DNA of 48,186 bases from a virus. Below the pieces are notes generated by a model, which worked only from the letters and a program-made list of their open reading frames with translations, ran no database searches and was not told where the DNA came from. Shown piece after piece: positions 15,565 to 24,901 of this stretch. The stretch spans positions 1-48,186 of IMG/VR virus record IMGVR_UViG_3300030116_000623; one strand, given 5' to 3'. The translations under genes and the position numbers were made by a program. Positions within the stretch are counted from its first letter, which is position 1. Every line of letters starts with the position of its first letter.

Positions 15565-16235
15565 TAGATATATTGCCTTTTAGGAACTATTTTAAGCGGT
15601 GACCTATCTTCATCATACTTAATAGCATTTAATAAGTCTTGTTCGTATTGTTGTTTAAGTATAGGTAACTTTTGTGTGTTCTTTTTTAAACATAAGTAAT
15701 AAGCTAATCCAGAAGTTAAACAAGGTAAAAATCTATTAGGAACATCTATATCTTGGTCTGAAGCGTCTATATCTTCGATAGTTCTCCATACATAGTAAAC
15801 CAGTTTGTCGGTTGAGTTCTCTGGTGTTGGATAAAGGTGTATTTTTGGTGTTGTTAGCCTTTCTAACCAGTATTGTGTGGGTCTAGCTTCAGTCAATTTA
15901 TTAGGTATACCCACATATTCATTTCTATCCATTCTACTTAAACTATGGTCTGTTATAACATTATTAACCGTTCTTTCGATATATGCGTCTAAGATATCTA
16001 TGTCAAAAGAATTAATATTATATTCATTAGTGCCTTTAGTTAATGTTAGTTCAACTTTAGCAACTTCCCACATCTGTATGCCTCTGTTATTCCAGTCAGC
16101 AAACATAATGTTTAGAGAACGTCTGGCAGTTACTGCATCATAAGACGTACGAGCTTCCAAACCTGCAAGTTCGTACGCCTCTTCGATTGCGTTAGCTACA
16201 TTAACTGAAAAAGTTCTTGTACCTGACGTAGCCAT
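15564..16235 (-). CDS. Tail accessory / adaptor protein (P22 gp4-like)
   Basis: 223 residues. The N-terminus NVANAIEEAYELAGLEARTSYDAVTARRSLNIMFADWNNRGI is the signature of a common podoviral adaptor family, and the middle EYNINSFDIDILDAYIERTVN then PTQYWLERLTTPKIHLYPTP is also typical. The C-terminal helix GLAYYLCLKKNTQKLPILKQQYEQDLLNAI closes it. P22 gp4, in the same position, binds the portal and extends the channel. It starts 2 bases after the stop of the next upstream gene. Good match by pattern, role inferred. Confidence 0.78.
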   Translation of the reverse strand: MATSGTRTFSVNVANAIEEAYELAGLEARTSYDAVTARRSLNIMFADWNNRGIQMWEVAKVELTLTKGTNEYNINSFDIDILDAYIERTVNNVITDHSLSRMDRNEYVGIPNKLTEARPTQYWLERLTTPKIHLYPTPENSTDKLVYYVWRTIEDIDASDQDIDVPNRFLPCLTSGLAYYLCLKKNTQKLPILKQQYEQDLLNAIKYDEDRSPLKIVPKRQYI

Positions 16236-16236
16236 A

Positions 16237-16563
16237 TTAGTTATAGTATGCTACAAAAAAGTCACAATTAGCCAATACAACATATGCACCAGTTCCAAAC
16301 TTCACACCGTCATTCGGTATGTAATGGTCGAAACTCTCATTAGCTGCTGAACCAAATTTAAAATGTATTAACAGTTTAGTGCCTGAAGCACCAGTGCCGT
16401 CATAGATTTTAATTTCACCATCAGCTGCACTAGATTGTGCTTGTATCGATTGGATTCTAATAGGTCCTAAATTAGTCGCAGTGCCTGCACCACTACCAAT
16501 AAAACCTTGAAGTTGTCCAGTTGCAGTCAAAGCCTTAGACGCTTTTACATCTGATGAACTCAT
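16237..16563 (-). CDS. Small beta-rich virion protein
   Basis: 108 residues; ATG at 16563 after GGAGGTCACG. Reads as a beta-sandwich (IRIQSIQAQSSAADGEIKIYDG, GTKLLIHFKFGS, AYVVLANCDFFVAYYN) with few charges. It lies between the capsid genes and the tail adaptors. Probably a capsid fibre or decoration protein. Family not recognised. Confidence 0.6.
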   Translation of the reverse strand: MSSSDVKASKALTATGQLQGFIGSGAGTATNLGPIRIQSIQAQSSAADGEIKIYDGTGASGTKLLIHFKFGSAANESFDHYIPNDGVKFGTGAYVVLANCDFFVAYYN

Positions 16564-16575
16564 CGTGACCTCCTA

Positions 16576-17082
16576 TTATGCGTCAGCAAATGGTGTAACT
16601 ATAGTGCCTGAGCCTAAAATTATGCCTTCTACTGCGTATTTTGCTGATGCTATAGCGGTTACTTTAACAATACTACCCGCAAGACCACCTTTAGTAGAAC
16701 CATTCATAGTGATGACATCATTAGATGCACCAGAAATAAATGTTTTACCTGTAGCGTCATCTTTACCAGTATAAAGTCCACCGACGAACTTATCAGTACC
16801 GTCTGTTAAAATATCCATATCTGTAGCTGCAGTTTCTACTACAAAGAAGAAAGAAGCACCTAAATTATTTAATTGATTCGGGTCGCTATTATCTCCAGGG
16901 TCAGTAGCAACGATACTTGGTAAAGTAAATTTACCATCAGCGTCATTACATGTTAATATTTTACCTGCGTGTGACTCAACCGATAAAGTAGTATCTGCTG
17001 TTAAACTAACAACTACTGCATTACCTGCTGAAATAAATCCCGCTAAAGATTTTACGGGACCTGAGAATGTGCTCTTTGCCAT
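16576..17082 (-). CDS. Putative capsid decoration / structural protein
   Basis: 168 residues; ATG at 17082 following GGAGACTTAAT. Contains FSGPVKSLAGFISAGNAVVVSLTADTTLSVESHAGKIL, a pattern seen in phage proteins next to the major capsid gene, and a C-terminal GSIVKVTAIASAKYAVEGIILGSGT. It is the first gene after the capsid terminator, so it may have its own promoter in 17083-17180, or be reached by read-through. Decoration role is inferred from position. Confidence 0.6.
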   Translation of the reverse strand: MAKSTFSGPVKSLAGFISAGNAVVVSLTADTTLSVESHAGKILTCNDADGKFTLPSIVATDPGDNSDPNQLNNLGASFFFVVETAATDMDILTDGTDKFVGGLYTGKDDATGKTFISGASNDVITMNGSTKGGLAGSIVKVTAIASAKYAVEGIILGSGTIVTPFADA

Positions 17083-17181
17083 ATTAAGTCTCCTTAATAA
17101 ATCTACCGTCTTGGCTTGTCTGCTAGGTCAGTCGATAGATTGTTAATATTACCTAGAATGTCTTCATTCTATATTATCTAA

Positions 17182-17212
17182 AACAAAAAAGAAAGGGGAC
17201 CGAAGTCCCCTT
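17182..17212 (-). terminator. Rho-independent terminator after capsid gene
   Basis: On the minus strand a GGGGAC stem, TTCG loop and GTCCCC stem, with A/T extension, are followed by TTTCTTTTTTG. It lies 19 bases below the capsid stop codon and above the 17082 gene. Such partial terminators after the capsid gene commonly raise the relative amount of capsid mRNA. Confidence 0.9.
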
Positions 17213-17231
17213 AAAAAACAAGTTAGCTTGT

Positions 17232-18140
17232 TTACGCTCCAGGAGAGCCAAAAATACCTCTCCAATCACTAAAACCAAAACTATAACGTTCTCTAGCTTT
17301 ATATCTAACATTACCTGTTTCGAAATCACCTTCCATGCTTGTTTGCACTGGTGTTCTAATGAAATGTTTTAAGCCATTAGGTACGTCTGTTTTGATAAAG
17401 AATGCGTCTGTATCAGTCAGATAGTTGTTAACAACATAACCTTGTGGGACCATACCCATGTTTCTGATTGCGTTGATATCATTATCTGATGTTTGCACAC
17501 GTCCAGGAGACTCCATAAGTCTATCAGCTACGAATTGTAATGCTGGTGGAATTATGAGCTTAGTTGCTTGTGCGTTGATTTTTAAACCTCTTTCATCTTT
17601 GAAGTCAGCGATATCAATCAATGACTGCTCTAATGAAGTTTCGTTTAAGTCCGATGCTGTTGACAATTCATTTCTTAAATCAATGTTGCCTACAGTAGGA
17701 TGGTCTGTCGCACACAACTCTTTTCCATCTCCTCCAGGAAATGATGAATTAAAAGCATTGTTTAAAACATTAGCTGCTTTAACTTGCTTTGTTGTATTCA
17801 TCGACCTTGCTAAAGCTCTTGTATATCTTGAAGAAAGTGTATCGTAGAGATTATCTTCGATAGCTTCTTCAGTCAATGCGAAAGCCAAGGCTATGGTTTC
17901 GTGTGTATATCTTGATGTAAACGATTCCTGTGCAGTATCATAAACAACAGCTGCTCCTTCACCTTTAATAGGTGCTTCGCCAAAACCAGAAAGCATAACT
18001 TCTTCTTCAAAAGCTCTTTCAGAACTTTCTGTGTCGAAGATTTCTTCATGTTGGTTTTCGTAGCTGTCGTATTCTAATCCAAAGAGAGCATGTAAGCCAG
18101 GAACAAGTTCTTTTACAAGTTGTGCTCTGTTAATTGCCAT
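17232..18140 (-). CDS. Major capsid protein
   Basis: 302 residues; ATG at 18140 with GGAG ten bases upstream. The start INRAQLVKELVPGLHALFGLEY and the blocks FTSRYTHETIALAFALTEEAIEDNLYD, ATKLIIPPALQFVADRLMESPGR and RYKARERYSFGFSDWRGIFGSPGA match a large family of phage major capsid proteins related to Mu gpT (HK97 fold). Position after the scaffold and before a strong terminator supports the call. Hundreds of copies would build the shell. No protease domain is fused. Confidence 0.88.
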   Translation of the reverse strand: MAINRAQLVKELVPGLHALFGLEYDSYENQHEEIFDTESSERAFEEEVMLSGFGEAPIKGEGAAVVYDTAQESFTSRYTHETIALAFALTEEAIEDNLYDTLSSRYTRALARSMNTTKQVKAANVLNNAFNSSFPGGDGKELCATDHPTVGNIDLRNELSTASDLNETSLEQSLIDIADFKDERGLKINAQATKLIIPPALQFVADRLMESPGRVQTSDNDINAIRNMGMVPQGYVVNNYLTDTDAFFIKTDVPNGLKHFIRTPVQTSMEGDFETGNVRYKARERYSFGFSDWRGIFGSPGA

Positions 18141-18154
18141 TATCTACTCCTATA

Positions 18155-18694
18155 CTATACTGCGAAAGTGTTTGTTGGGAACGTGAAGTACGCTCTAGCA
18201 TTAGCACCTATTTCATTACTAGGATTTAATGCAAAGCCTACACACAAAGCTACACCACTAGATGTTGTAGCTGTAACTCCTTCTTTTGACCTGCCAGTAA
18301 CTGTGCTACCTGCAGTTGTTGAAAGAGTGTACTTATCACCAATGAAGCTCACTGCAGGTGTACCCGCTGTAAATTGTGCTTCGTATACAATTCCAGGGTC
18401 ATTGTATACTAATGCAATCGCATCATTAGTTCCTTGTGTTGCAGTTCCGCCTGTCCACACTTTAGAAAACGTAGGTGTACCATCAGTTGCTGTAAAAAAT
18501 ACCCCGTAAAATACGCCAACTGGTGTGCCTGTCGCCGTGCCTTGAATTACATAACCACTAGATAGGTTAACAACGTCTCCACTAAATATTGAAGCTGAAG
18601 TTCCACTAGCAATTCTCATTCTTGCAGGACGAATAACACCACCATACATATGATACGCAGGGGTAAATCCATCAGGGGCGTTTGTATTAGCCAT
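18155..18694 (-). CDS. Head decoration-like protein
   Basis: 179 residues; ATG at 18694. Small beta-rich protein with GFTPAYHMYGGVIRPARMRIASG, IFSGDVVNLSSGYVIQGT and VGVFYGVFFTATDGTPTF, a pattern shared with marine phage proteins found just upstream of the capsid gene and thought to decorate the head. Low charge and many Gly/Thr fit a surface beta barrel. The start follows a TAGGAGTAAAAA ribosome site. Confidence 0.68.
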   Translation of the reverse strand: MANTNAPDGFTPAYHMYGGVIRPARMRIASGTSASIFSGDVVNLSSGYVIQGTATGTPVGVFYGVFFTATDGTPTFSKVWTGGTATQGTNDAIALVYNDPGIVYEAQFTAGTPAVSFIGDKYTLSTTAGSTVTGRSKEGVTATTSSGVALCVGFALNPSNEIGANARAYFTFPTNTFAV

Positions 18695-18723
18695 TTTTTA
18701 CTCCTATGTTTTTATAGTTAATA

Positions 18724-19221
18724 TTAATCGTCGGAATTATTCCTACTACCAAATTCAACCTTAGAAGTCCTTTTAATATCACTTTTATTTAAAGGCATTC
18801 TAGGGTCACTTTCTCGCATAAGATTCTGGTCAACACCGTCGATTGCAGACTTTGCCTGCGCTGTAAAATAATCATTTCTTGATTTTGCGGTTTCCTCAGG
18901 TACTTTTGCGAGTATTAGTCCTCCAACACCAATAACTCCTTTATTACGTCCGTGGTCAATACTTGGAGCTTCGAAGTCAGGATAATCTTCTGCTCTCACA
19001 GGTTCATATCCTTCTCTAATACGTTTAGACATATTAGATTTATCATCGTTGCCTCTAGTTGATTCACGAATCCACCTGAACTTATATCCAGGAGGTGGGG
19101 TGGGTGCATCCAACATGGATGGGGGTGTCCAAGGTTTACTGCGAGTTTGAGAGTCTCGTGTCTCTGCAGACCTAGAGTTTCTGTCTGTTACGACTTCTGT
19201 ATGTTTTATATCATCTGTCAT
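18724..19221 (-). CDS. Conserved virion-cluster protein of unknown function
   Basis: 165 residues from the ATG at 19221, chosen because GAAGGAG lies seven bases upstream; an in-frame start at 19248 lacks such a site. Polar throughout. The block LDAPTPPPGYKFRWIRES, then RIREGYEPVRAEDYPDFE and GVIGVGGLILAKVPEETAKSR recurs in marine phages between scaffold and capsid genes. It could be an internal head or assembly protein. No enzymatic motif. Confidence 0.7.
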   Translation of the reverse strand: MTDDIKHTEVVTDRNSRSAETRDSQTRSKPWTPPSMLDAPTPPPGYKFRWIRESTRGNDDKSNMSKRIREGYEPVRAEDYPDFEAPSIDHGRNKGVIGVGGLILAKVPEETAKSRNDYFTAQAKSAIDGVDQNLMRESDPRMPLNKSDIKRTSKVEFGSRNNSDD

Positions 19222-19222
19222 T

Positions 19223-20092
19223 TTATACTCCTTCGATATGCTTAGCATATTCTTTTAGTGGGACGCCTAATCTCTTAGCAATAGCTACTTGACTTGGCGT
19301 CAATTTTACTTTGCGTGCTCCTTTCTTACCAGCAACTCCAGGAGTTGAGGCAGCAACTTGTTGCACGGGGGTTTGTTGCTCTTGCGAAAACTTTGTAGGA
19401 AAATTTGCTTTCATCCTATTGTCTACTTCCTTATAGTAGTCTTCAGAAGTCGGGTCATACCCTTCCTCCTCTACTAATTGTCTATGAATGCCAAAAGCTG
19501 CAAAAGTCATGACTGTATCAGTGCCAAACCAACTGTTTTCTTTTGCCCACTCCTCTGCTCTTGGGTCAGGGGCTTTAGGTGTATCAGTCTGTAGTTGGAC
19601 TGGTTCTTGCTCTACAATCTGCTCTTCTTTTTTATCTCTTATTGCTTGCTGTGCTTGTAACCTTTTTAAGTTCTCTGCTTCAGCACTAGCACGAGATAAT
19701 TTTTCTGTAGCATTTGCTATAGCCTCTGCATCTCCTGCATCCTGAGCCTCTTTTAAATGTATTTTGGCTCTTTCAATATCAGATTGTACTCTACTATCGT
19801 ACTCTTTGAAAAGGGAAGTGTCTGAATTTTTTAATTTTTCTTTTAATTCAGTATTACTAGAGTTTATAGATTTTGCATAATTTAATGCTTCATCTCTTTG
19901 GCGTTCAGCTTCTCTCATTTTGTAAGTTAGTTTATCTATACGTTTTTTAACGCTTTCACTAACTTCATCTAGTTCGTTTTTATGTTCTAATTCAGTTGTT
20001 TGAACTTCTTCTACAACAGCTTCTTCTGTTGTTTCTTGTTCTTCATCTGGTAAAACTAATTCTATATTTTCAGCTTGATTATTATCTTGCAT
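19223..20092 (-). CDS. Scaffolding-like protein
   Basis: 289 residues, very rich in Glu, Lys and Gln. Residues about 45-180 form a long coiled coil (SVKKRIDKLTYKMREAERQRDEALNYAKS, IERAKIHLKEAQDAGDAEAIANATEKLSRASAEAENLKRL). The C-terminus is basic with helix-turn character (KVKLTPSQVAIAKRLGVPLKEYAKHIEG), as expected for the capsid-binding end of a scaffold. Located between portal and capsid genes, the usual place. It should guide shell assembly and leave before packaging. Confidence 0.8.
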   Translation of the reverse strand: MQDNNQAENIELVLPDEEQETTEEAVVEEVQTTELEHKNELDEVSESVKKRIDKLTYKMREAERQRDEALNYAKSINSSNTELKEKLKNSDTSLFKEYDSRVQSDIERAKIHLKEAQDAGDAEAIANATEKLSRASAEAENLKRLQAQQAIRDKKEEQIVEQEPVQLQTDTPKAPDPRAEEWAKENSWFGTDTVMTFAAFGIHRQLVEEEGYDPTSEDYYKEVDNRMKANFPTKFSQEQQTPVQQVAASTPGVAGKKGARKVKLTPSQVAIAKRLGVPLKEYAKHIEGV

Positions 20093-20107
20093 AATTTCTC
20101 CTGTTAA

Positions 20108-20542
20108 TTATGATATTATTGCTTCTGGGTCGTCAACAACTGCAAGTATTTCATCATCATTTAGAAGTCGCATATCGCCACCTTCTATCTGAAAACGTGC
20201 ACCTGCATATCTGCCGAAGATTACCCAATCACCTTTTTTACACCATGCTCCTTCGGGAAACTTAATAGTGTCCGCATAGGCATCAGGTCCAAGTGCAACG
20301 ACATGACCTACTACAGTAGACAAACGTTCTTTATCGATTGTTTGTTTTGCTATATGTATGCCACCTTTAGTTACGCTTTTTTGTGCAAAAGGTAAAATTA
20401 AGATACGATACCCCGTAGGACGTGGTAACTTATCTGCATGAGATTCGTAGTTTTCTGGTGTGATTTCGTTTTCAGATATTTCTTCTTTTAACTTATCACT
20501 ACCAAAATTATCTACCCGACTTGGAATAACCTTGTTATTCAT
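20108..20542 (-). CDS. GroES-like co-chaperonin
   Basis: 144 residues. After a polar 35-residue extension the Cpn10 fold is clear: RPTGYRILILPF, a mobile-loop region QKSVTKGGIHI, then VVGHVVALGPDAYADTIKFPEGAWCKKGDWVIFGRYAGARFQIEGGDMRLLNDDEILAVVDD, covering the GDxVxF and LxDExxLAV landmarks. A phage co-chaperonin such as T4 gp31 replaces or adapts host GroES so that GroEL can fold the capsid protein. Its place upstream of the scaffold and capsid genes fits. The start overlaps the preceding gene by 4 bases (ATGA). Confidence 0.9.
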   Translation of the reverse strand: MNNKVIPSRVDNFGSDKLKEEISENEITPENYESHADKLPRPTGYRILILPFAQKSVTKGGIHIAKQTIDKERLSTVVGHVVALGPDAYADTIKFPEGAWCKKGDWVIFGRYAGARFQIEGGDMRLLNDDEILAVVDDPEAIIS

Positions 20543-20733
20543 TGTGCATCCTCCATATTAGAATGAATTGTTTGAATTTCTTGTTCTGCAAAACTCAAAC
20601 CGTTTATCTCACCTACTATCCGTTGGTATTGTTCAAAATTTTCAATACTTCCAGAAGCAAGCGTTTGCGTGAGAGAATCTATTCTTTCACGATATTTTTG
20701 GAGCAAATGCTCCATAAGTCTTATATGGTCCAC
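20539..20733 (-). CDS. Small helical protein in head operon
   Basis: 64 residues, predicted as two helices (DHIRLMEHLLQKYRERIDSLTQTLASG, and FEQYQRIVGEINGLSFAEQEIQTIH). Overlaps both neighbours by 1 to 4 bases, so it is translated with the portal and chaperonin. Such two-helix proteins occur in many phage head operons without known role. Confidence 0.65.
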   Translation of the reverse strand: MDHIRLMEHLLQKYRERIDSLTQTLASGSIENFEQYQRIVGEINGLSFAEQEIQTIHSNMEDAQ

Positions 20734-20951
20734 TATTTAATATAGTTATACCAAAGTAAGCCTTTTGTCTGACCATAAGCAGCTTTTACTTTTGATTCTT
20801 TACCGACAACTTTGCCATCAGAATCCATATTAAGTTCACCTGCTTTCACAACTTCAGACTTAGTTGTGTCCTCCATCGAAGGCACAGACATTTTCTGTTT
20901 TGCACCTTGCGATTTAGGAGATGGATAATCAGCTTTATTAAAATTACTCAT
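20733..20951 (-). CDS. Small polar protein after portal
   Basis: 72 residues from the ATG at 20951, which overlaps the end of the portal gene (ATGAGTAA); an in-frame start at 20981 would lie deeper inside the portal. It is Lys/Ser/Gly rich with the block KADYPSPKSQGAKQKMSVP and an aromatic end GLLWYNYIK. Unknown function; probably head assembly. Confidence 0.6.
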   Translation of the reverse strand: MSNFNKADYPSPKSQGAKQKMSVPSMEDTTKSEVVKAGELNMDSDGKVVGKESKVKAAYGQTKGLLWYNYIK

Positions 20952-23355
20952 TTTCTTCTCCTTGATTAGTTCGTGTTTCACGAACGGTTTTTAAAACTTC
21001 ATTTAAATTTTTGATTTCATCATTATTAGTTTTTGCTTGTAACTCTTCTAAGTCTATTGCAGCTCTAGTTTGTGTTGCTTCTCTTTGTGCGTCTATACGC
21101 ATCATTTCTATATCTTTGTCACGTAAATCTTCTTGTTCTTTTTGTGCTAGTTGGTCTCTTTCTAATTGTAACTGTTGTTGGAACATCTCTACTTGTGGGT
21201 TTTGTTGTGCCATAGCTTGTGCTTGTGCCATAGCTTGTGCCTGACCAGTTACTTGTTGTGTTGCAGTTGCTGCAGCGACTGCTATTTCATTCATAACTTC
21301 TGGTGGCATCTGACCGTCTTCCATAGAGGGTAATGGTTGTCCAAGAGCTTGTTCTATTTGTACTCTATAAAGTATGGCTTGTCTTTCTTGAATATTAGCA
21401 CCTATACTTTGTAAAGCGATAGGGTTTTGTTGCATCATAGGGTTTTGTAAAAATGCGCTATGTGCTGCAATATATGCTTCTTGATTTTGGAAATCATAAA
21501 CTTTAATTGGTTCGCCTTTCATAGCGGCTTGTTGTTCTGATATTGGGTCTCTAGGTGGTATATCTTCGTCAGGTGGTAATAAAGCATCAATATCTTTAAC
21601 ATTCAAAGCTAAATACATTTTACGGTACGCTTCTTTTAAATCATGAATATCAGGTGCTGATTGTGCCATTTGTAGCTGTGTTTGTGCTAATGTTATTCTT
21701 TGCGTCATACTAAAAATATTAGGGTCGCTAACAGGTATTACATCAACACTATTATCGAAATCATTTCTAAAAACACTTTTGTTATCACCTTGTACTTGGT
21801 AAGGATATTCTTGCGGTAAAAACTCACCGAATACTCTTTTTAAAATTTTAAATTCGTTACGTTGTGCGTAATGTAAACGTTTATGTATAGCTGACATAAT
21901 ACGTTGACCTTTTTCTAATAATGCTACAGTTGTTCCAACAGGTGCTTCACTATTACCATCACCAGTAGGATTTTCTACGGTAGCAGCAAATCTTTTACCT
22001 GCATCAACTAAACCTCCTAATAAAGCATTTAATGTTCCGCTTGGTTCTTTATAAGGTAAAGGTAAAAATGCATCTTGTAATCTACCACCAGGAGCATCGA
22101 CATCTCTCCACTCTCCAGGTTGTAAAGGGTCATCATGTCTTTGGATATTTAATCCTCTAGATTTAAAACCTGCAGGTAAATTACTTAACGTACCTGCATC
22201 GATAAGTTGTCTAAGTATCGCAGTAACTGATTTAGTTAAGCCCCCCATCATATGTATTAAACCAAAACCATAAAAACCTAATCCTGGAAGAAACTTGTAA
22301 TGAGTAAAGTATTCTATCTTTTTACGCATTGGGTCTTTTTCATCGTAATTAGGTCTAATAGCTAAAATTTTACTATTATCTTTACATATAGTTACTATGT
22401 AAGGTAAAGCTAATCCCGTTGGTTCTCCGTTTTCATCTTTATCTTCAAAACCATCTAAATCTAAATTTACATGCATTTCTAATAAAGTATATTCTTCATC
22501 GTTAGCTGTTCTACTTAATCCTTGTAATTCATCTATTTTTGAATCAACATCTGTATTATCGTAACCCCCCTCTGGGTCCATCATTTCCATATCTTTATAT
22601 AAACCTGATATTTGTAATTTTTTCAGGTCATTGGGTGACATATGTATAACGTGTGTTATTCTTGGTGAAGTTAATAAGTCAACTGCGTAATAAGGAACAA
22701 CTAAATCTTCAGATTTTACAAATCTAGCTACTGCCCGTCCTACTGCAGGGTCATAATAAACTTTTTTGAATGCTGAACCTGATAGCGGAAGATAAAATAA
22801 TAATTGGTCCATCTCTGGGTCATATTCTTCCATCTTGTAGGTGATTTGATAATTCATAAAGTTTTTAACTCTATTAGCTTTTTCCATTTTTAAATTATCA
22901 GTAACACCTAATACTTCTGTATCTACAGGTCCACCTGCTGGTAATAATTCTTTGTATGCTTGTGCTTGAAACTGGGTAACAGCTTCTGCAAGTATTGGGT
23001 GGTGTACACCAGAAGCACCGATGAATGGTTCTGTTCTATTATCGCTATTTATACCTAATAAATCTAAACCTTCGCTATAAGTTCTAAACCAATCGTTACG
23101 AGAATCTAAATCTTCTTCAAAACTTTGTATTAATTCTTGTGCTATTGAATTTAGTTCGTTATCGTCGATAACTTCGGCTAAATTTTCACCAAACTTGCCT
23201 GTTACTTGTTGATTTTCTTCTTCACCTATTACAACACTGCCGTCAGCATTAATAGTTACTTCTAAATCATCAATATTTTGTTCTGGTACTAATTCTAGCT
23301 CGACTTCTTGGTCAGGCTGAATAGGTTGTGGTATTGCTTGTTTTTCTATAGCCAT
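20944..23355 (-). CDS. Portal protein, P22 type
   Basis: 803 residues, close to P22 gp1 rather than the shorter portals of other phages. Landmarks include SRNDWFRTYSEGLDLLGI and TEPFIGASGVHHPILAEAVTQFQAQAYKELLPAGGPVDTEVLG near the N-terminus, GLIHMMGGLTKSVTAILRQLIDAGTLSNLPAGFKSRGL in the middle and a long Gln/Ala/Glu helical C-terminus (QQLQLERDQLAQKEQEDL) like the P22 portal barrel. It forms the dodecameric ring for DNA entry and the neck. No good ribosome site precedes the ATG at 23355. Confidence 0.9.
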   Translation of the reverse strand: MAIEKQAIPQPIQPDQEVELELVPEQNIDDLEVTINADGSVVIGEEENQQVTGKFGENLAEVIDDNELNSIAQELIQSFEEDLDSRNDWFRTYSEGLDLLGINSDNRTEPFIGASGVHHPILAEAVTQFQAQAYKELLPAGGPVDTEVLGVTDNLKMEKANRVKNFMNYQITYKMEEYDPEMDQLLFYLPLSGSAFKKVYYDPAVGRAVARFVKSEDLVVPYYAVDLLTSPRITHVIHMSPNDLKKLQISGLYKDMEMMDPEGGYDNTDVDSKIDELQGLSRTANDEEYTLLEMHVNLDLDGFEDKDENGEPTGLALPYIVTICKDNSKILAIRPNYDEKDPMRKKIEYFTHYKFLPGLGFYGFGLIHMMGGLTKSVTAILRQLIDAGTLSNLPAGFKSRGLNIQRHDDPLQPGEWRDVDAPGGRLQDAFLPLPYKEPSGTLNALLGGLVDAGKRFAATVENPTGDGNSEAPVGTTVALLEKGQRIMSAIHKRLHYAQRNEFKILKRVFGEFLPQEYPYQVQGDNKSVFRNDFDNSVDVIPVSDPNIFSMTQRITLAQTQLQMAQSAPDIHDLKEAYRKMYLALNVKDIDALLPPDEDIPPRDPISEQQAAMKGEPIKVYDFQNQEAYIAAHSAFLQNPMMQQNPIALQSIGANIQERQAILYRVQIEQALGQPLPSMEDGQMPPEVMNEIAVAAATATQQVTGQAQAMAQAQAMAQQNPQVEMFQQQLQLERDQLAQKEQEDLRDKDIEMMRIDAQREATQTRAAIDLEELQAKTNNDEIKNLNEVLKTVRETRTNQGEENE

Positions 23356-23381
23356 ATTTTCGTATCATAGTCCTATTTTTA

Positions 23382-24899
23382 CTAATAATAAACCCTTTGC
23401 GTTGGAAAGTAGCTTGGCTCATCGTCCATATCAGTCGAAAGTTGTAAAAATCCACCTGCTCTAAAGCGTGCTAACGCTAAAGTTGTTGCGTCAACGAGGT
23501 CATCGTTTTCACCACCAGGAAAATCACTAACTTCTTCCATAAGTTCTTCACCAAAACGGTTATCAGGCACCCAAACTCGTCCATCTTGGAAAATTGGCGA
23601 CACAGAATTTAATCTTGCTATCTTATCTTGTCCTTTTCCTGGACTAAAAGTGTTTACAGGTATACCTATACGCCTTAATTCTTGTATAAGTGGTAATCCT
23701 GACCCTTTTGCCTCGATAATTACGTTATCTGGTGCCCAATATTCGTATAATCGCATAGCTTCTTGTTTTAATTCAGGAAAATCGAATCTTTCTTTAACAC
23801 AATCTATTAAAATTAAGTGTGCTTCGTCGCCATCATACATTTCATCGCCGATTTTACCTTCAGGATAGAAAACACCCCATGTAGTTATAGCAGTAAAGTC
23901 AGCTCTTTCGCTTTTTAAAAACGCTGTATCATAACTTTGTATCAAATAATCGCATGTTGGTGGTTTTTCTTGGTCCCATACCATAAACCAGTCTTTAGGA
24001 ATGATAGAAATACCTTCACCTGTGGGTCTTTGCATGTATTGTGCAGCCCATTTTGATGGACTAACAGAGGCTTTTATACTTTCTAACTCATCTTTCGACC
24101 AAAAATTAGACCAAAGTGGGGTACCACTAGGTAAAATAGCAGGAAATTCTATAACTTCCCATTGGTCAGCACCTTTTTCTTGTGCCATTTTCTTAATTAA
24201 TCTACCTGTTAAATCTTTTTTAGACCAACGGGTCATGACAATAACGATTGCACCTCCAGGTTGTAACCTTTGACGTGGTCCAGTCATGAACCATTCGTAT
24301 GCTTCGTCTAATGCTTTATCAGACATAGCGTCTTGTTCGGAATGTGGGTCGTCAATAATAAACAAATCAGCACCTCTACCCGCTAAAGCACCACCAGTAC
24401 CAGCAGCATAGTATTCACCGCCTTTATTTGTTAACCATTTACCTGCACTTCTACTATCTGCTTTTAGTTCTGTTTCAGGAAAAAGCTGATTATATTCTTC
24501 GCTATCGATTAAATCTCTAACTTTTCTACCAAAATTAATTGCAAGGTCGGCAGTGTGGGTAGCTTCTATAATTTTTAGTTTTGGATTTTTACCTAATAAG
24601 TAGGCAGGAAATAAATGTGAAGCAAATTCAGATTTTGTATGTCTTGGTGGCATATTAATTATCAAACGTTTTAATTTACCACTAGCAATATCGTCAAAGG
24701 CTTTTGCCATTTTTGCATGATGTTCCCCAGATATAAATTCTGACCAAATAGCTGTAACGAAATCTAAAAAACTACTTGTTGATTTTATTTGGTGTTCACG
24801 TTTTTCTAATTCTTCTAAAAGAATAGTAAACTCTTTAGCTTCAGCAGTTGTTAAATGACTGAGGTCTATATTTTTTAAAGATTTTAATTTATCAGACAA
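23382..24899 (-). CDS. terL: Terminase large subunit
   Basis: 505 residues with the two expected domains. ATPase: Walker A NMPPRHTKS at about 82-90, Walker B DLFIIDD at about 178-184, then a coupling motif VMTRWSKKDLTGR. Nuclease: QSYDTAFLKSERADFTAITTWG and DNVIIEAKGSGLPLIQELR, with the final Asp pair in NDDLVDATTLALARFRAG. It cuts concatemers and pumps DNA into the head. Start is TTG at 24899, with no later ATG before the ATPase core. A 3.0 kb stretch with three other genes and two repeat regions separates it from TerS. Confidence 0.95.
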   Translation of the reverse strand: MSDKLKSLKNIDLSHLTTAEAKEFTILLEELEKREHQIKSTSSFLDFVTAIWSEFISGEHHAKMAKAFDDIASGKLKRLIINMPPRHTKSEFASHLFPAYLLGKNPKLKIIEATHTADLAINFGRKVRDLIDSEEYNQLFPETELKADSRSAGKWLTNKGGEYYAAGTGGALAGRGADLFIIDDPHSEQDAMSDKALDEAYEWFMTGPRQRLQPGGAIVIVMTRWSKKDLTGRLIKKMAQEKGADQWEVIEFPAILPSGTPLWSNFWSKDELESIKASVSPSKWAAQYMQRPTGEGISIIPKDWFMVWDQEKPPTCDYLIQSYDTAFLKSERADFTAITTWGVFYPEGKIGDEMYDGDEAHLILIDCVKERFDFPELKQEAMRLYEYWAPDNVIIEAKGSGLPLIQELRRIGIPVNTFSPGKGQDKIARLNSVSPIFQDGRVWVPDNRFGEELMEEVSDFPGGENDDLVDATTLALARFRAGGFLQLSTDMDDEPSYFPTQRVYY

Positions 24900-24901
24900 G
24901 A

